From positions 2,728,001-2,792,000 of the forward strand of contig NZ_CP093341.1 of the NCBI RefSeq assembly GCF_022637455.1: a stretch of 64,000 nucleotides of DNA, given 5' to 3'. A model generated the notes under the pieces. It was given only the letters and a program-made list of their open reading frames with translations. It was not told where the DNA came from and did no database searches. This DNA comes from Lysobacter sp. S4-A87 (GTDB taxonomy: Bacteria; Pseudomonadota; Gammaproteobacteria; Xanthomonadales; Xanthomonadaceae). The position numbers and the translations under genes were made by a program. How positions within the stretch are numbered: the first letter of the stretch is position 1; the number at the start of each line of letters is the position of its first letter. This document shows, one piece after another, positions 26,526 through 34,796 of the stretch.

Positions 26526-27529
26526 GGTTCCGTCCTTGCAATGGGTCGCAGGAGTTGATCGAGGTCGTCGCGGCCGGGCATGGCGGCAAACGCGCCGTGG
26601 CGCGTGGTCGCCAGCGCGCCACCGGCTGCGGCGTGCCGGAGTGCGTCGGTGAGCGCGACGCGGTCGTCGAGCAGCGTCACCAGACTGTCAGCCCCGGCGC
26701 CGCGTTCGACCAGCCGGTGCAGCAGCGCGCCGACGAACGCATCGCCGGCGGCGGTGGTGTCGATGACCGTGACGGCGAACGTCGGCGCGACGCCATCGGC
26801 ATCGCGCGTGAACCAGCGCACCGGCTGGCCGCCGTCGGTGATGAGCACGCACTTGGCGTGCCCCTGCCACAGACGGCGCAGCATCGCCTTCTCGTCGCCA
26901 GCGCGGCGGATCAGGAAGTCGGCCTCGCTACGGCAGAGCTTCACCAGGTCGGCCTGCGCGAGTGCATCCCACAGGCGCGGCGCCGGGTCGACGCCTTCGG
27001 GCCACAGCGACGGACGCAGGTTGAGGTCCATGCTGACCATCGCCCCGGCCTCGCGCGCCAGGCGCATGCCGGCGAGCGTGGTGGCGGCGATGTCGGCTTC
27101 GGTGAGGCTGTTGGAGCACACGTGCAGCACGGCCGCATCGTCGAAGCAGGTCGGGTCGAAGTGCTCCTCGCGGAACAGCAGGTCGGCGGCCGGCGGGCGG
27201 TAGAAGCTGAAACTGCGCTCGCCATCGGCATCCAGCGAGACGAAGGCCAGCGCGGTGCGCGCCGCGGACGTGTGCACGGCGTAGCGCGTGTCCACGCCCA
27301 TCGCGCGCAACTGCGACATCAGGAACTCGCCGAACATGTCGGCGCCGAGCATGCCGACGAAGCGCGAGTTGCCGCCCAGGCGCGCCACCGCGGCGGCGAC
27401 GTTGGCAGGCGCGCCGCCGGCGTACTCGGCGAACTGGCGTGGCTGCCCGGCCACTGGCGGAACCGCGAGGAAATCGATCAGCGCCTCACCGAAGCAGGCG
27501 ATGGCGGTACGGCCATTCACCGCGCTCAT
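26522..27529 (-). CDS. PfkB-family fructokinase
   Basis: A 335-residue ribokinase-type sugar kinase. The N-terminal GGAPANVAAAVARLGG signature and C-terminal DTTAAGDAFVGALL, which contains the catalytic Asp and anion hole, are complete. It probably phosphorylates fructose produced from mannose by the neighbouring isomerase, feeding fructose-6-phosphate to central metabolism. The start at 27529 is set by the ATGA overlap with the transporter stop. Fructose as substrate is inferred from context. Confidence 0.88.
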   Translation of the reverse strand: MSAVNGRTAIACFGEALIDFLAVPPVAGQPRQFAEYAGGAPANVAAAVARLGGNSRFVGMLGADMFGEFLMSQLRAMGVDTRYAVHTSAARTALAFVSLDADGERSFSFYRPPAADLLFREEHFDPTCFDDAAVLHVCSNSLTEADIAATTLAGMRLAREAGAMVSMDLNLRPSLWPEGVDPAPRLWDALAQADLVKLCRSEADFLIRRAGDEKAMLRRLWQGHAKCVLITDGGQPVRWFTRDADGVAPTFAVTVIDTTAAGDAFVGALLHRLVERGAGADSLVTLLDDRVALTDALRHAAAGGALATTRHGAFAAMPGRDDLDQLLRPIARTEP

Positions 27530-28812
27530 GGCGTGGTCACCGCCGGTGCCAGCACCGTCGTTTCGGCGCGTCGTGCACCACGGAAGCCGTACCAGGCAAT
27601 GTAGACGTAGCACAGCAACGGCAGCACGAAGGCGTGCTGGATGCCGATGCGATCGGCCAGCACGCCCTGCAGCAGCGGCACGACCGCGCCGCCGACGATG
27701 GCCATCACCAGCAGGCTCGACGCCTTGCTGGTCAGCGGCCCGAGACCGTCGATGCCAAGGGTGAAGATGGTCGGGAACATGATCGAGTTGAACAGGCCGA
27801 TGGCGATCACGCTCCACATCGCGACCGGACCTTCGTTGAGCATGGTGGTCGACAACAGGGCGATGGCGACCATCGCGAACAGGCCGAGCAGGATCCGCGG
27901 CTCGATCCTGCGCAGCAGCGCCGAGCCGATGAAGCGGCCGACCATCGCCGCGCCCCAGTACCAGGCCACGTACCTGGCCGCCGATGCCTCGCTGATCGCG
28001 CCGATGCGGGCATCGGTGATGTAGTTGATCAGGAAGCTGCCGATCGCCACCTCGGCGCCGACGTAGAGGAAGATGGCCGCCACGCCGAAGCGCAGATGAC
28101 CATGGCGCAATGCCTCGGCAAAGGTATGGCGACGATCGTCAGCGCGTTCGGTCGCCTCGGTCAGCGCAGGCAGGCGGAACACGACCACGAACGCCGCCAG
28201 CAGGAACAGGCCCAGCGCGATGCCGACGTACGGCATCTGCACCGATTCGGCCTGGGTCACGCGGTAGGCGGTCTGCTGCGCTTCGGTCATCAGCGCCAGC
28301 TCGGCGCCACCGATCACCACGCCCGACAGGATCAGCGGGCCGACCAGCAGCGGGCCCAGCGTGTGGCCCAGCGAGTTCAGCGCCTGCGCCAGCGTCAACC
28401 GGCTCGACGCCGTCTGGCCGTCTCCTAGCAGCGCGATGTACGGATTGGCCGATACCTGCAGCAGGGTGATGCCACTGGCGAGCACGAACAGAGCGAACAG
28501 GAACAGCGGATACGACGGAATCCTCGCCGCCGGGAAGAACAGCAACGCGCCGGCGCCCGCCACGCACAGCCCGATCACGATGCTGTGCTTGTAGCCAAAC
28601 AGCGACACGACCTTGCCGGCCGGCAGTGACATCAACAGGTAGGTGCTGAAGAAGGTGAACTGGATCAGCATCGTCTGCGCGTAGTTCATCTCGAACACGG
28701 CTTTCAGGTGCGGGATCAGCACGTCGTTGAGGCTGGTCAGCGCGCCCCAGGTGAAGAAGATCGTCGTCAGCACCGCGATCGCGGCGGTCGAGGACAGGTT
28801 GCGTCTGCTCAT
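27526..28812 (-). CDS. FucP-type sugar:H+ symporter (MFS, FHS family)
   Basis: A 428-residue, 12-segment transporter. TTIFFTWGALTSLNDVLIPH in helix 1 and VSANPYIALLGD in helix 4 are typical of the FHS/FucP branch that includes glucose/galactose/mannose symporters. There is an inserted loop between helices 5 and 6, also usual for the group. In this operon it most likely carries mannose, or short manno-oligosaccharides released by the mannosidases, across the inner membrane. The ATG at 28812 overlaps the lacI stop. Confidence 0.88.
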   Translation of the reverse strand: MSRRNLSSTAAIAVLTTIFFTWGALTSLNDVLIPHLKAVFEMNYAQTMLIQFTFFSTYLLMSLPAGKVVSLFGYKHSIVIGLCVAGAGALLFFPAARIPSYPLFLFALFVLASGITLLQVSANPYIALLGDGQTASSRLTLAQALNSLGHTLGPLLVGPLILSGVVIGGAELALMTEAQQTAYRVTQAESVQMPYVGIALGLFLLAAFVVVFRLPALTEATERADDRRHTFAEALRHGHLRFGVAAIFLYVGAEVAIGSFLINYITDARIGAISEASAARYVAWYWGAAMVGRFIGSALLRRIEPRILLGLFAMVAIALLSTTMLNEGPVAMWSVIAIGLFNSIMFPTIFTLGIDGLGPLTSKASSLLVMAIVGGAVVPLLQGVLADRIGIQHAFVLPLLCYVYIAWYGFRGARRAETTVLAPAVTTP

Positions 28813-29852
28813 GCGTTGTCCCCTGGTGAGGCATTGAGGCTGCTCGCGCGCAGCTTCAGCTGCACGGGCGCGATGGTGGCGGTGGAGGGCGCGGACGGAT
28901 CGCGCAGGCGTTGCAGGATCAGCTCGGCGGCCTGGCGGCCGCGCGCGCGCGGATCCACCGCGACGGTGGTCAGCGGCGGTGCGCTGACGGCGGCTTCGGG
29001 GATGTCGTCGAAGCCGGTGACGGCGAAGTCGTGACCGGCGCGGCGACCGCGCGTGGCCAGTCCTGCCATCAGCCCAAGCGCGACCGCGTCGTTGTAGCAG
29101 ACCGCCGCGGTCGGGGCGGGGTCGCGCACGAACAACGCGCCGGTCTGGCGCGCTGCTTCCAGCCGTGTCGGCGCGCACTCGACCAGCCACTGCGGCTCGG
29201 GCGTGATGCCGGCTGCTACCAGCGCCTCGCGATACCCCTCGCGACGCTGATGGCACGAGCTTGAATCCTGGTGTCCGCCGAAGAAGGCGATGCGGCGATG
29301 GCCCTGCGCCAGCAGGTGCTCAGTGGCCATGCGCGCGCCACGCACGTTGTCGAGCGAGAGGAAGTCCCAGTCGGCGCCAAGTTCGCGGTTGAACACCAGC
29401 GTCGGCGTGTGCACGCCGAGCAAGCCACGCAGGCGCGCACCGTCGCTGCCTTCGGCGGGCGAGAGGATGATGCCGGCCGGGTCGTGCTCGAGCAGGGAGG
29501 CAAGCACCGTCTGCTGACGTTCGGCCGATTCGCCGGTGCTGCCGAGCAGGGTGACGTAGCCGGCGGCGGCCAGGGCCTCGTCGACGCCCGCCGCGAACTC
29601 GGCGAAGAACGGGTTGGACAGGTCGTTGATGACCAACGCCACGGTCGAGGACACGTTGCGGCGCAGGTTGGCGGCGCCGCGGTGATAGACGTAGCGCTGG
29701 CGCTTGAGTTCGGCCTCGACCCGCGCCCGCGTCTCGGCATTGACCAGCGGGCTGCCGCGCAGGACCAGCGAGATCGTCGCCCGCGACAGGTCGCAGGCGT
29801 TGGCGATGTCGGCCAGGGTTACCCGGGCGCGGGGTCGCACCGGTGGGGTCAT
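28809..29852 (-). CDS. LacI-family transcriptional regulator of the mannose operon
   Basis: A 347-residue LacI/GalR protein. The N-terminal HTH is VTLADIANACDLSRATISLV followed by the hinge helix, and the C-terminal periplasmic-binding-type domain includes ALVINDLSNPFFAEFAAGV, AFFGG and AVTGFDDIPEA. The ATG at 29852 places the HTH at the usual distance from the start. It is the first gene of the operon lacI-transporter-fructokinase-isomerase-GH47, so it is probably autoregulated. A 16-bp operator-like site lies 31 bp upstream, with an inverted copy before GH92. Mannose, fructose or a phosphorylated derivative is the likely inducer. Confidence 0.92.
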   Translation of the reverse strand: MTPPVRPRARVTLADIANACDLSRATISLVLRGSPLVNAETRARVEAELKRQRYVYHRGAANLRRNVSSTVALVINDLSNPFFAEFAAGVDEALAAAGYVTLLGSTGESAERQQTVLASLLEHDPAGIILSPAEGSDGARLRGLLGVHTPTLVFNRELGADWDFLSLDNVRGARMATEHLLAQGHRRIAFFGGHQDSSSCHQRREGYREALVAAGITPEPQWLVECAPTRLEAARQTGALFVRDPAPTAAVCYNDAVALGLMAGLATRGRRAGHDFAVTGFDDIPEAAVSAPPLTTVAVDPRARGRQAAELILQRLRDPSAPSTATIAPVQLKLRASSLNASPGDNA

Positions 29853-29882
29853 CGCGGGGTTCCGGAGGGCATCGGGCGGCAA

Positions 29883-29898
29883 TTTGGATCGTTCTAAA
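29883..29898 (-). promoter_or_regulatory. LacI-type operator upstream of lacI operon
   Basis: TTTGGATCGTTCTAAA, an imperfect palindrome with the central CG typical of LacI-family operators. It is the exact reverse complement of the site at 29985-30000. Flanking AA and TT extend the symmetry to 20 bp. Confidence 0.75.
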
Positions 29899-29984
29899 TT
29901 GCGCACATCCTGCGCCCGGGGCCGGAGCAGCGCATTCTGCAGCGCAGCATGAAGTGGCTTCGGTCGCGTGCTAGGTTGCCGCGG

Positions 29985-30000
29985 TTTAGAACGATCCAAA
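29985..30000 (+). promoter_or_regulatory. LacI-type operator upstream of GH92
   Basis: TTTAGAACGATCCAAA, identical over 16 bp to the lacI site but inverted. The centres are 102 bp apart, close to ten helical turns, which would suit looping or coordinate control of both divergent units. Confidence 0.75.
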
Positions 30001-30036
30001 TTTCCGTCCGCCAGCGCCACGGACCCAGGAGCAACC

Positions 30037-32430
30037 ATGCCCCGCCTTGCCCGCCAGACCACCCCTTCGCCCGCCGTCCCGCGCCGCCTGTTCCTGCTGT
30101 CGGCGCTGTGCACCTGGGCGATGGCCGGCATGGTCGTCGCCGCCCCCGCGACGAGACCCGATGCCGCCGCCGCCCGCGCCTACGCCTCGGTCGACCCCTT
30201 CATCGGCACCGGCGGCGAAGGCCACACCTTCCCGGGTGCGGTGGTGCCGTTCGGCATGGTCCAGCTCAGCCCCGACACCCAGATCAAGTCGCGCAAGGAA
30301 GGCTACGGCTGGGCCGCCGGCTACCGTTACGACGACAACACGATCACCGGTTTCTCGCACACGCACTTCTCCGGTACCGGCCACTCCGACCTCGGCGACG
30401 TGCTGGTGATGCCGATTGCCGGCGAGGTGAAGCTCGAACGCGGCGACGCAAGCAAGCCCGGCAGCGGCTACATGTCGCGTTTCAGCCACGACGGCGAGAT
30501 CGCCCAGCCCGGCTACTACGCGGTGACGCTGCAGGATTACGCGATCCGCGCCGAACTGACCGCCAGTGCGCGCGTCGGCGTGCACCGCTACCGGTTCCCG
30601 AAGGGCAAGCCGGCGCACGTGCTGGTTGACCTGCGCACCAGCATGTACGACTACCCCGGCAAGGTGCAGTGGTCGCGGTTGCGCCTGCGCAGCGACGACA
30701 CCGTCACCGGCTTCCGCGAAACCCGCGGCTGGGCGCCGGGCCGACAGCTGTACTTCGCCATGCGCTTCTCGCAGCCGGTCAGTGGTCACCAGTTCCACGA
30801 CACCGAGCAGGACGTCCCCTACAAGGGCTTCCCGCCGCCGGGCGAAAAGGACCCGCGCCAGCGTGCGCAGATCGAAGGCCGCCAGCTGGTCGGCGCCTTC
30901 GACTTCGACGCAGCCGCCGGCAAGTCGATGGTGGTGAAGGTCGCGATCTCGCCGGTGAGCGAGGACAGCGCCATCGCCAACCTCGACGCCGAAGTCCCGG
31001 GCTTCGACTTCGACGGCGTGCGCAGTGCTGCCAAGGCGCAGTGGATGCAGGCGTTGGGCGCAGTCGACATCGATGCCCCCGAAGCGCAGCGCCGCAGCTT
31101 CTATACCGCGCTGTACCACACGCTGATGGGCCCGAGCCTTTTCATGGACAGCGACGGACGCTACCGCGGCCCGGACAATGCCGTGCACCAGGCCAAGGGC
31201 TTCACCCACTACTCGACGTTCTCGCTGTGGGACACCTACCGCGCACTGCATCCGCTGCTGACGCTGGTGCAGCCTGAGCAGCGCAACAACGACTTCGTCA
31301 ACTCGCTGCTGGCCTCGCATGACCACAGCCCGTATGGCGTGCTGCCGGTGTGGGCGTTCCACGGCCAGGAGACGTGGTGCATGATCGGCTACCACGCCGT
31401 GCCGGTGATCGCCGATGCCTACATGAAGGGCATCCGCGGCTACGACACCGACAAGGCGCTCAAGGCGATGGTCGACAGCGCCAGCTACGGCCCCTACGAC
31501 GGCATCGCCCAGTACATGCAGCTGGGCTACGTGCCGATCGACGAGGAAGGCGAGGCGGCGTCGAAGACGCTCGAGTACGCATTCGACGACTGGACCATCG
31601 CGCGCATGGCCGAGTCGATGGGCAACAAGGACGTTGCCGACCGGTTCGGCAAGCGCGCCGCCAACTGGCGCCATGCCTTCGACGAAAAGACCGGGTTCAT
31701 GCGTGCGCGCAAGCGCGACGGCAGCTTCCGCGAACCCTTCGACGCCACCGCCAGCGGCTACGGCAGCGACTACACCGAAGGCAATGCCTGGCAGTACTCG
31801 TGGTACGTGCCGCAGGACGTCGCCGGCCTGGCTGCCGCGCACGGCGGCGAGGACAAGCTGGTCGCGCGCCTGGACGCGGTGTTCGACGCAAAGGTCGACC
31901 CGAAGATCTTCGAGCACATGGAAGACATCACCGGCCTGATCGGCTGGTACGCGCACGGCAACGAACCCAGCCACCACGTCGCCTACCTGTACGCGTACGC
32001 CGGCCAGCCGTGGCGGACCCAGGAGCGCCTGGGGCAGATCATGGCCACGCAGTACGCAGCGCGCCCGGATGGGCTGGCGGGCAACGACGACCTGGGGCAG
32101 ATGTCGGCCTGGTACGTGTTCACCGCGCTGGGCTTCTACCCGGTCGCGCCGGCCAGCAACGAGTACATCATCGGCCGGCCGTTCCTGCCGCGCGCGAGCC
32201 TCAACCTGCCCAATGGCAAGCGCTTCACGGTAGTAGCCGAAGGGATTGATGCAGCCCATCCGTACATCGGCAAGGCGATGCTCAACGGCAAGCCGCTGGA
32301 GCGCGCCTTCATCCGCCACGAGGAAATCATGGCCGGCGGCGAGCTTCACTTCACGATGCAGGCGCAGCCGGACAAGGCATGGGCGACGGGGGCGGCGCAG
32401 CGGCCGTACTCGATGTCCGCCGGACGTTGA
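30037..32430 (+). CDS. GH92 alpha-mannosidase, secreted
   Basis: A 797-residue glycoside hydrolase family 92 exo-alpha-mannosidase (Ca2+-dependent, inverting). The signal sequence is RRLFLLSALCTWAMAGMVVA. The N-terminal domain starts VDPFIGTGGEGHTFPGA, and the (alpha/alpha)6 catalytic domain has HGNEPSHHVAYLY (catalytic Glu) and GNDDLGQMSAWYVF (catalytic Asp and Ca2+ site). AGGAG stands 6 bp before the ATG. It is divergent from the lacI operon and shares operators with it. GH92 and GH47 together would strip alpha-1,2-mannose from yeast mannan or high-mannose N-glycans. Linkage preference cannot be told. Confidence 0.94.
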   Translation: MPRLARQTTPSPAVPRRLFLLSALCTWAMAGMVVAAPATRPDAAAARAYASVDPFIGTGGEGHTFPGAVVPFGMVQLSPDTQIKSRKEGYGWAAGYRYDDNTITGFSHTHFSGTGHSDLGDVLVMPIAGEVKLERGDASKPGSGYMSRFSHDGEIAQPGYYAVTLQDYAIRAELTASARVGVHRYRFPKGKPAHVLVDLRTSMYDYPGKVQWSRLRLRSDDTVTGFRETRGWAPGRQLYFAMRFSQPVSGHQFHDTEQDVPYKGFPPPGEKDPRQRAQIEGRQLVGAFDFDAAAGKSMVVKVAISPVSEDSAIANLDAEVPGFDFDGVRSAAKAQWMQALGAVDIDAPEAQRRSFYTALYHTLMGPSLFMDSDGRYRGPDNAVHQAKGFTHYSTFSLWDTYRALHPLLTLVQPEQRNNDFVNSLLASHDHSPYGVLPVWAFHGQETWCMIGYHAVPVIADAYMKGIRGYDTDKALKAMVDSASYGPYDGIAQYMQLGYVPIDEEGEAASKTLEYAFDDWTIARMAESMGNKDVADRFGKRAANWRHAFDEKTGFMRARKRDGSFREPFDATASGYGSDYTEGNAWQYSWYVPQDVAGLAAAHGGEDKLVARLDAVFDAKVDPKIFEHMEDITGLIGWYAHGNEPSHHVAYLYAYAGQPWRTQERLGQIMATQYAARPDGLAGNDDLGQMSAWYVFTALGFYPVAPASNEYIIGRPFLPRASLNLPNGKRFTVVAEGIDAAHPYIGKAMLNGKPLERAFIRHEEIMAGGELHFTMQAQPDKAWATGAAQRPYSMSAGR

Positions 32431-32530
32431 CACCGCGGCGGCCTCGCCCGACGGGCGAGCCGTCCAAAGCAGGAGCCGTGCAAAAGCAGGAGCCGTCCAA
32501 AAGCATGGACTGGTAAGATGCGCAGCCTAC

Positions 32531-32606
<76 letters not shown>

Positions 32607-32757
32607 AATCGAGCAGTCACGGTCATCTCGCAAAGCCCTTGGGCTTGTTCGCCTCGATCTTTCGCTGGAGCTGCGTGCGCAGCCTCCGCTGACTATGCCG
32701 TCCCAGTAACTATTGCCGCGCGATCATCGTTCGATACACCGGTCACAAGGAAATCCG

Positions 32758-33375
32758 ATGAAGATCAAACCCACGGACAAGGTGAACTATCCGCCCAGAT
32801 GGAAGGACTACGAGGCCAATGTGCCGTCGGGCCTCCCTCAGATGGGTTTTGGAAAGGACACAACAGTCGGAGATCTAAACCGGTTTGGTGCGCGCTATAG
32901 GGCAGCGAAGTCGTTCAAACATGCCGACTTCGCTGTCCTTGGCGACAGTACCGTTCACGGCTATACGGCCCTTATCAAGCTACAGCTCAGTTACTCCGCA
33001 TTCGAGCATCTTCTGGGCTGCTTGGGATGGGGGCAAAAGGACGCGGAGGGGGCTCTGCCCGCTGGCGAGCAGGACCGCGTCATGGAAAAGCTGCGCGGCA
33101 TCGAAGGTGACGAGAAGTTCTTTCGGGCCGCCGCCGACCATCTCGACGGCGACAAGCGCTTCGTCGAGGACTATCTTGCCGGCAAATCGGTGAATCCGGC
33201 CGCGCTGGCGGGTGCGATTCGCCATGCGTTCGCCCACGGCAAACTCACGCCTGGGGCGGGAGGCAATGATGGAGCCTGTCCCGGGTGTTGCTTCGTCCTG
33301 GTCAAATTCCTCGGCGTTTTCATGGATCGGGAGTTCATTGCGCGAGTAGGCAAGTTGGACCGTTCGCCGGAGTGA
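32758..33375 (+). CDS. Orphan protein with HEPN-like R-x4-H motif
   Basis: A 205-residue protein with no family I can name. It is largely helical. Near the C-terminus [12 protein letters not shown] has the R-x4-H spacing and context of HEPN nucleases or HEPN-like proteins, which occur in toxin-antitoxin and defence systems. A helix before it ([14 protein letters not shown]) resembles HEPN helix 1-2. CGACPGCC-like Cys pairs (ACPGCC) follow. The ATG at 32758 is preceded by AAGGAA. Base composition looks less GC-rich than the core genes. It is the first gene after tRNA-Ile2. Nuclease activity is only a guess from the motif. Confidence 0.6.
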   Translation: MKIKPTDKVNYPPRWKDYEANVPSGLPQMGFGKDTTVGDLNRFGARYRAAKSFKHADFAVLGDSTVHGYTALIKLQLSYSAFEHLLGCLGWGQKDAEGALPAGEQDRVMEKLRGIEGDEKFFRAAADHLDGDKRFVEDYLAGKSVNPAALAGAIRHAFAHGKLTPGAGGNDGACPGCCFVLVKFLGVFMDREFIARVGKLDRSPE

Positions 33376-33486
33376 GAAGCCGTGTGTGGCTACGACCCAG
33401 AGCGGGCATGGGGTAATCCGGCTGATGTCCCAGAAGCGATACGCAAGCCAGGGGGTTCGGCGCGGTTCCGGCACTTGATACCCGTG

Positions 33487-33648
33487 CCGGCGATACACAA
33501 CGCCACCCAGCAGCCCGCCGGCAATCGGTGCATCCCAGAACAGCCAAAGCTGCGTCATCACGACACGGCCCTCCAATAGCGCCACGCCTGTCGAACGCGC
33601 CGCGTTAACCGACGTATTCGTCACCGCGATTCTGATCAGTTGGATCAG
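33487..33648 (-). pseudogene. aqpZ: Aquaporin Z C-terminal remnant
   Basis: On the minus strand the frame reads [20 protein letters not shown] followed by [20 protein letters not shown] and YRR. This is the end of AqpZ, around its second pore loop, where NPARS is changed to NAARS. The preceding three-quarters of the gene, including the first NPA box, are missing and there is no start. The upstream side abuts the three-gene orphan operon, suggesting that insertion or deletion destroyed the gene. Confidence 0.8.
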
Positions 33649-33798
33649 CGTCACTGCATCAAGTCGTTCCCACACTCGTGGCAGATATGAAGTGGGTGGC
33701 ACGCGAAAAGAATGACCGGGACGCGGCACAGGTTGGACAGGGAAGTGGCCGCGTGCCGCATTGGAAGCAGGCTAGCGCGTCTGCCACCGCGTGGCCCG

Positions 33799-34740
33799 CT
33801 AAACCTTGATCCACAACGTCTCCGCCAAGGCCTTGCTCACCGGAGCCCCGCGGCGCGGGCTGATCTCGCCCTCGTCCAACAGGTCGGGGCGGAAGTCGCG
33901 GGCGGGAAGATTCAACTTCGGAATCAGCACGCTGCCGGCCGCGGGCACATGCCGCTTCGCGCCGATCGCTTCGAGCTGATCCTTGACGAACTCGCGTGCC
34001 TGGGTCTGCGCGTCCTTCACCGCGTCCGACGCAGTCGCCTCCACGTTTCCGGCGCGAGCCGGTGCGGTGAAGTAGTTCAGCGTGAACGTGCCAACGGCGA
34101 TCAGGACGCTCCTCACGACCTGATCCGCCGTCACGCCCGGTTTCAGGGTGACGACCCCGTTGGCGTCCTTCTGCACGAAGCGGTTGATCGTGTCCAGCGC
34201 GACCTTCACCCGCGCTTCGTCCTGCTTGGTATGCGGTCCGGAGAATCCGTGGACGGCGGGCACCCAGATGCCGGTGTTCATGGCCGTCGGGTGCTGCATC
34301 TGGACCTGACTGTTGATGGTGTTGCCGTCCTTGAGCTTGAACCCCGACCAACGCGTGGGGAATCGGACGCTCGAGAAATCGTCGACGACATTCTTCAATC
34401 GTGCCATCTCGACGTTGCTCAGGTTGCGCTTATCGAGTTGTATCAGCAGGTCGCGCACATAAGAGGTCCTGACGAACTCGTCCTGCGCTTCCCAGAGCCC
34501 ACGGTAGAAGTCGTCGAATTTCCCCTTCATACCGGGATTCATCTGCAGCTCGAGCTTGGCGATGGCCTTTTTCGGGTCGTGCGCCTTCAACGTGTTTTGG
34601 ACAGGTACCACCTTGCTGATGGGTTTCTTCAGCAGCGCATGCATAACCCGCGCGCTCTTCTCGGTCTGCGTGGCGCGTTGCCGGGGCGTGTACCGCTCGC
34701 GGTACTGCGGTGGGACCAGCTCCTTCGATTGCTTCGGCAC
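33799..34740 (-). CDS. Orphan helical protein, third gene of orphan operon
   Basis: A 313-residue protein that I do not recognise. It starts at a GTG (34740) with GAGGAG at a good distance. The N-terminus is very basic (KQSKELVPPQYRERYTPRQR), followed by predicted helices and a weakly hydrophobic stretch (VVRSVLIAVGTFTLNYFTAP, about residues 212-231). The rest is soluble and there is no signal peptide. Stretches such as WVPAVHGFSGPHT suggest a mixed fold. It is 56 bp downstream of the second gene, in the same direction. It could be a helper, linker or chaperone for the other two proteins; nothing in the sequence proves that. Confidence 0.65.
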   Translation of the reverse strand: MPKQSKELVPPQYRERYTPRQRATQTEKSARVMHALLKKPISKVVPVQNTLKAHDPKKAIAKLELQMNPGMKGKFDDFYRGLWEAQDEFVRTSYVRDLLIQLDKRNLSNVEMARLKNVVDDFSSVRFPTRWSGFKLKDGNTINSQVQMQHPTAMNTGIWVPAVHGFSGPHTKQDEARVKVALDTINRFVQKDANGVVTLKPGVTADQVVRSVLIAVGTFTLNYFTAPARAGNVEATASDAVKDAQTQAREFVKDQLEAIGAKRHVPAAGSVLIPKLNLPARDFRPDLLDEGEISPRRGAPVSKALAETLWIKV

Positions 34741-34796
34741 GATTGCTCCTCGTTCGGAAGCCGCTGCGGCGCGCGTGGCACCGCAGCGTTCTGGAA

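Noticed and set aside
29986-32433. 815-codon minus-strand frame opposite GH92
   Set aside because: GH92 motifs are on the plus strand; the antisense product has no recognisable domain.
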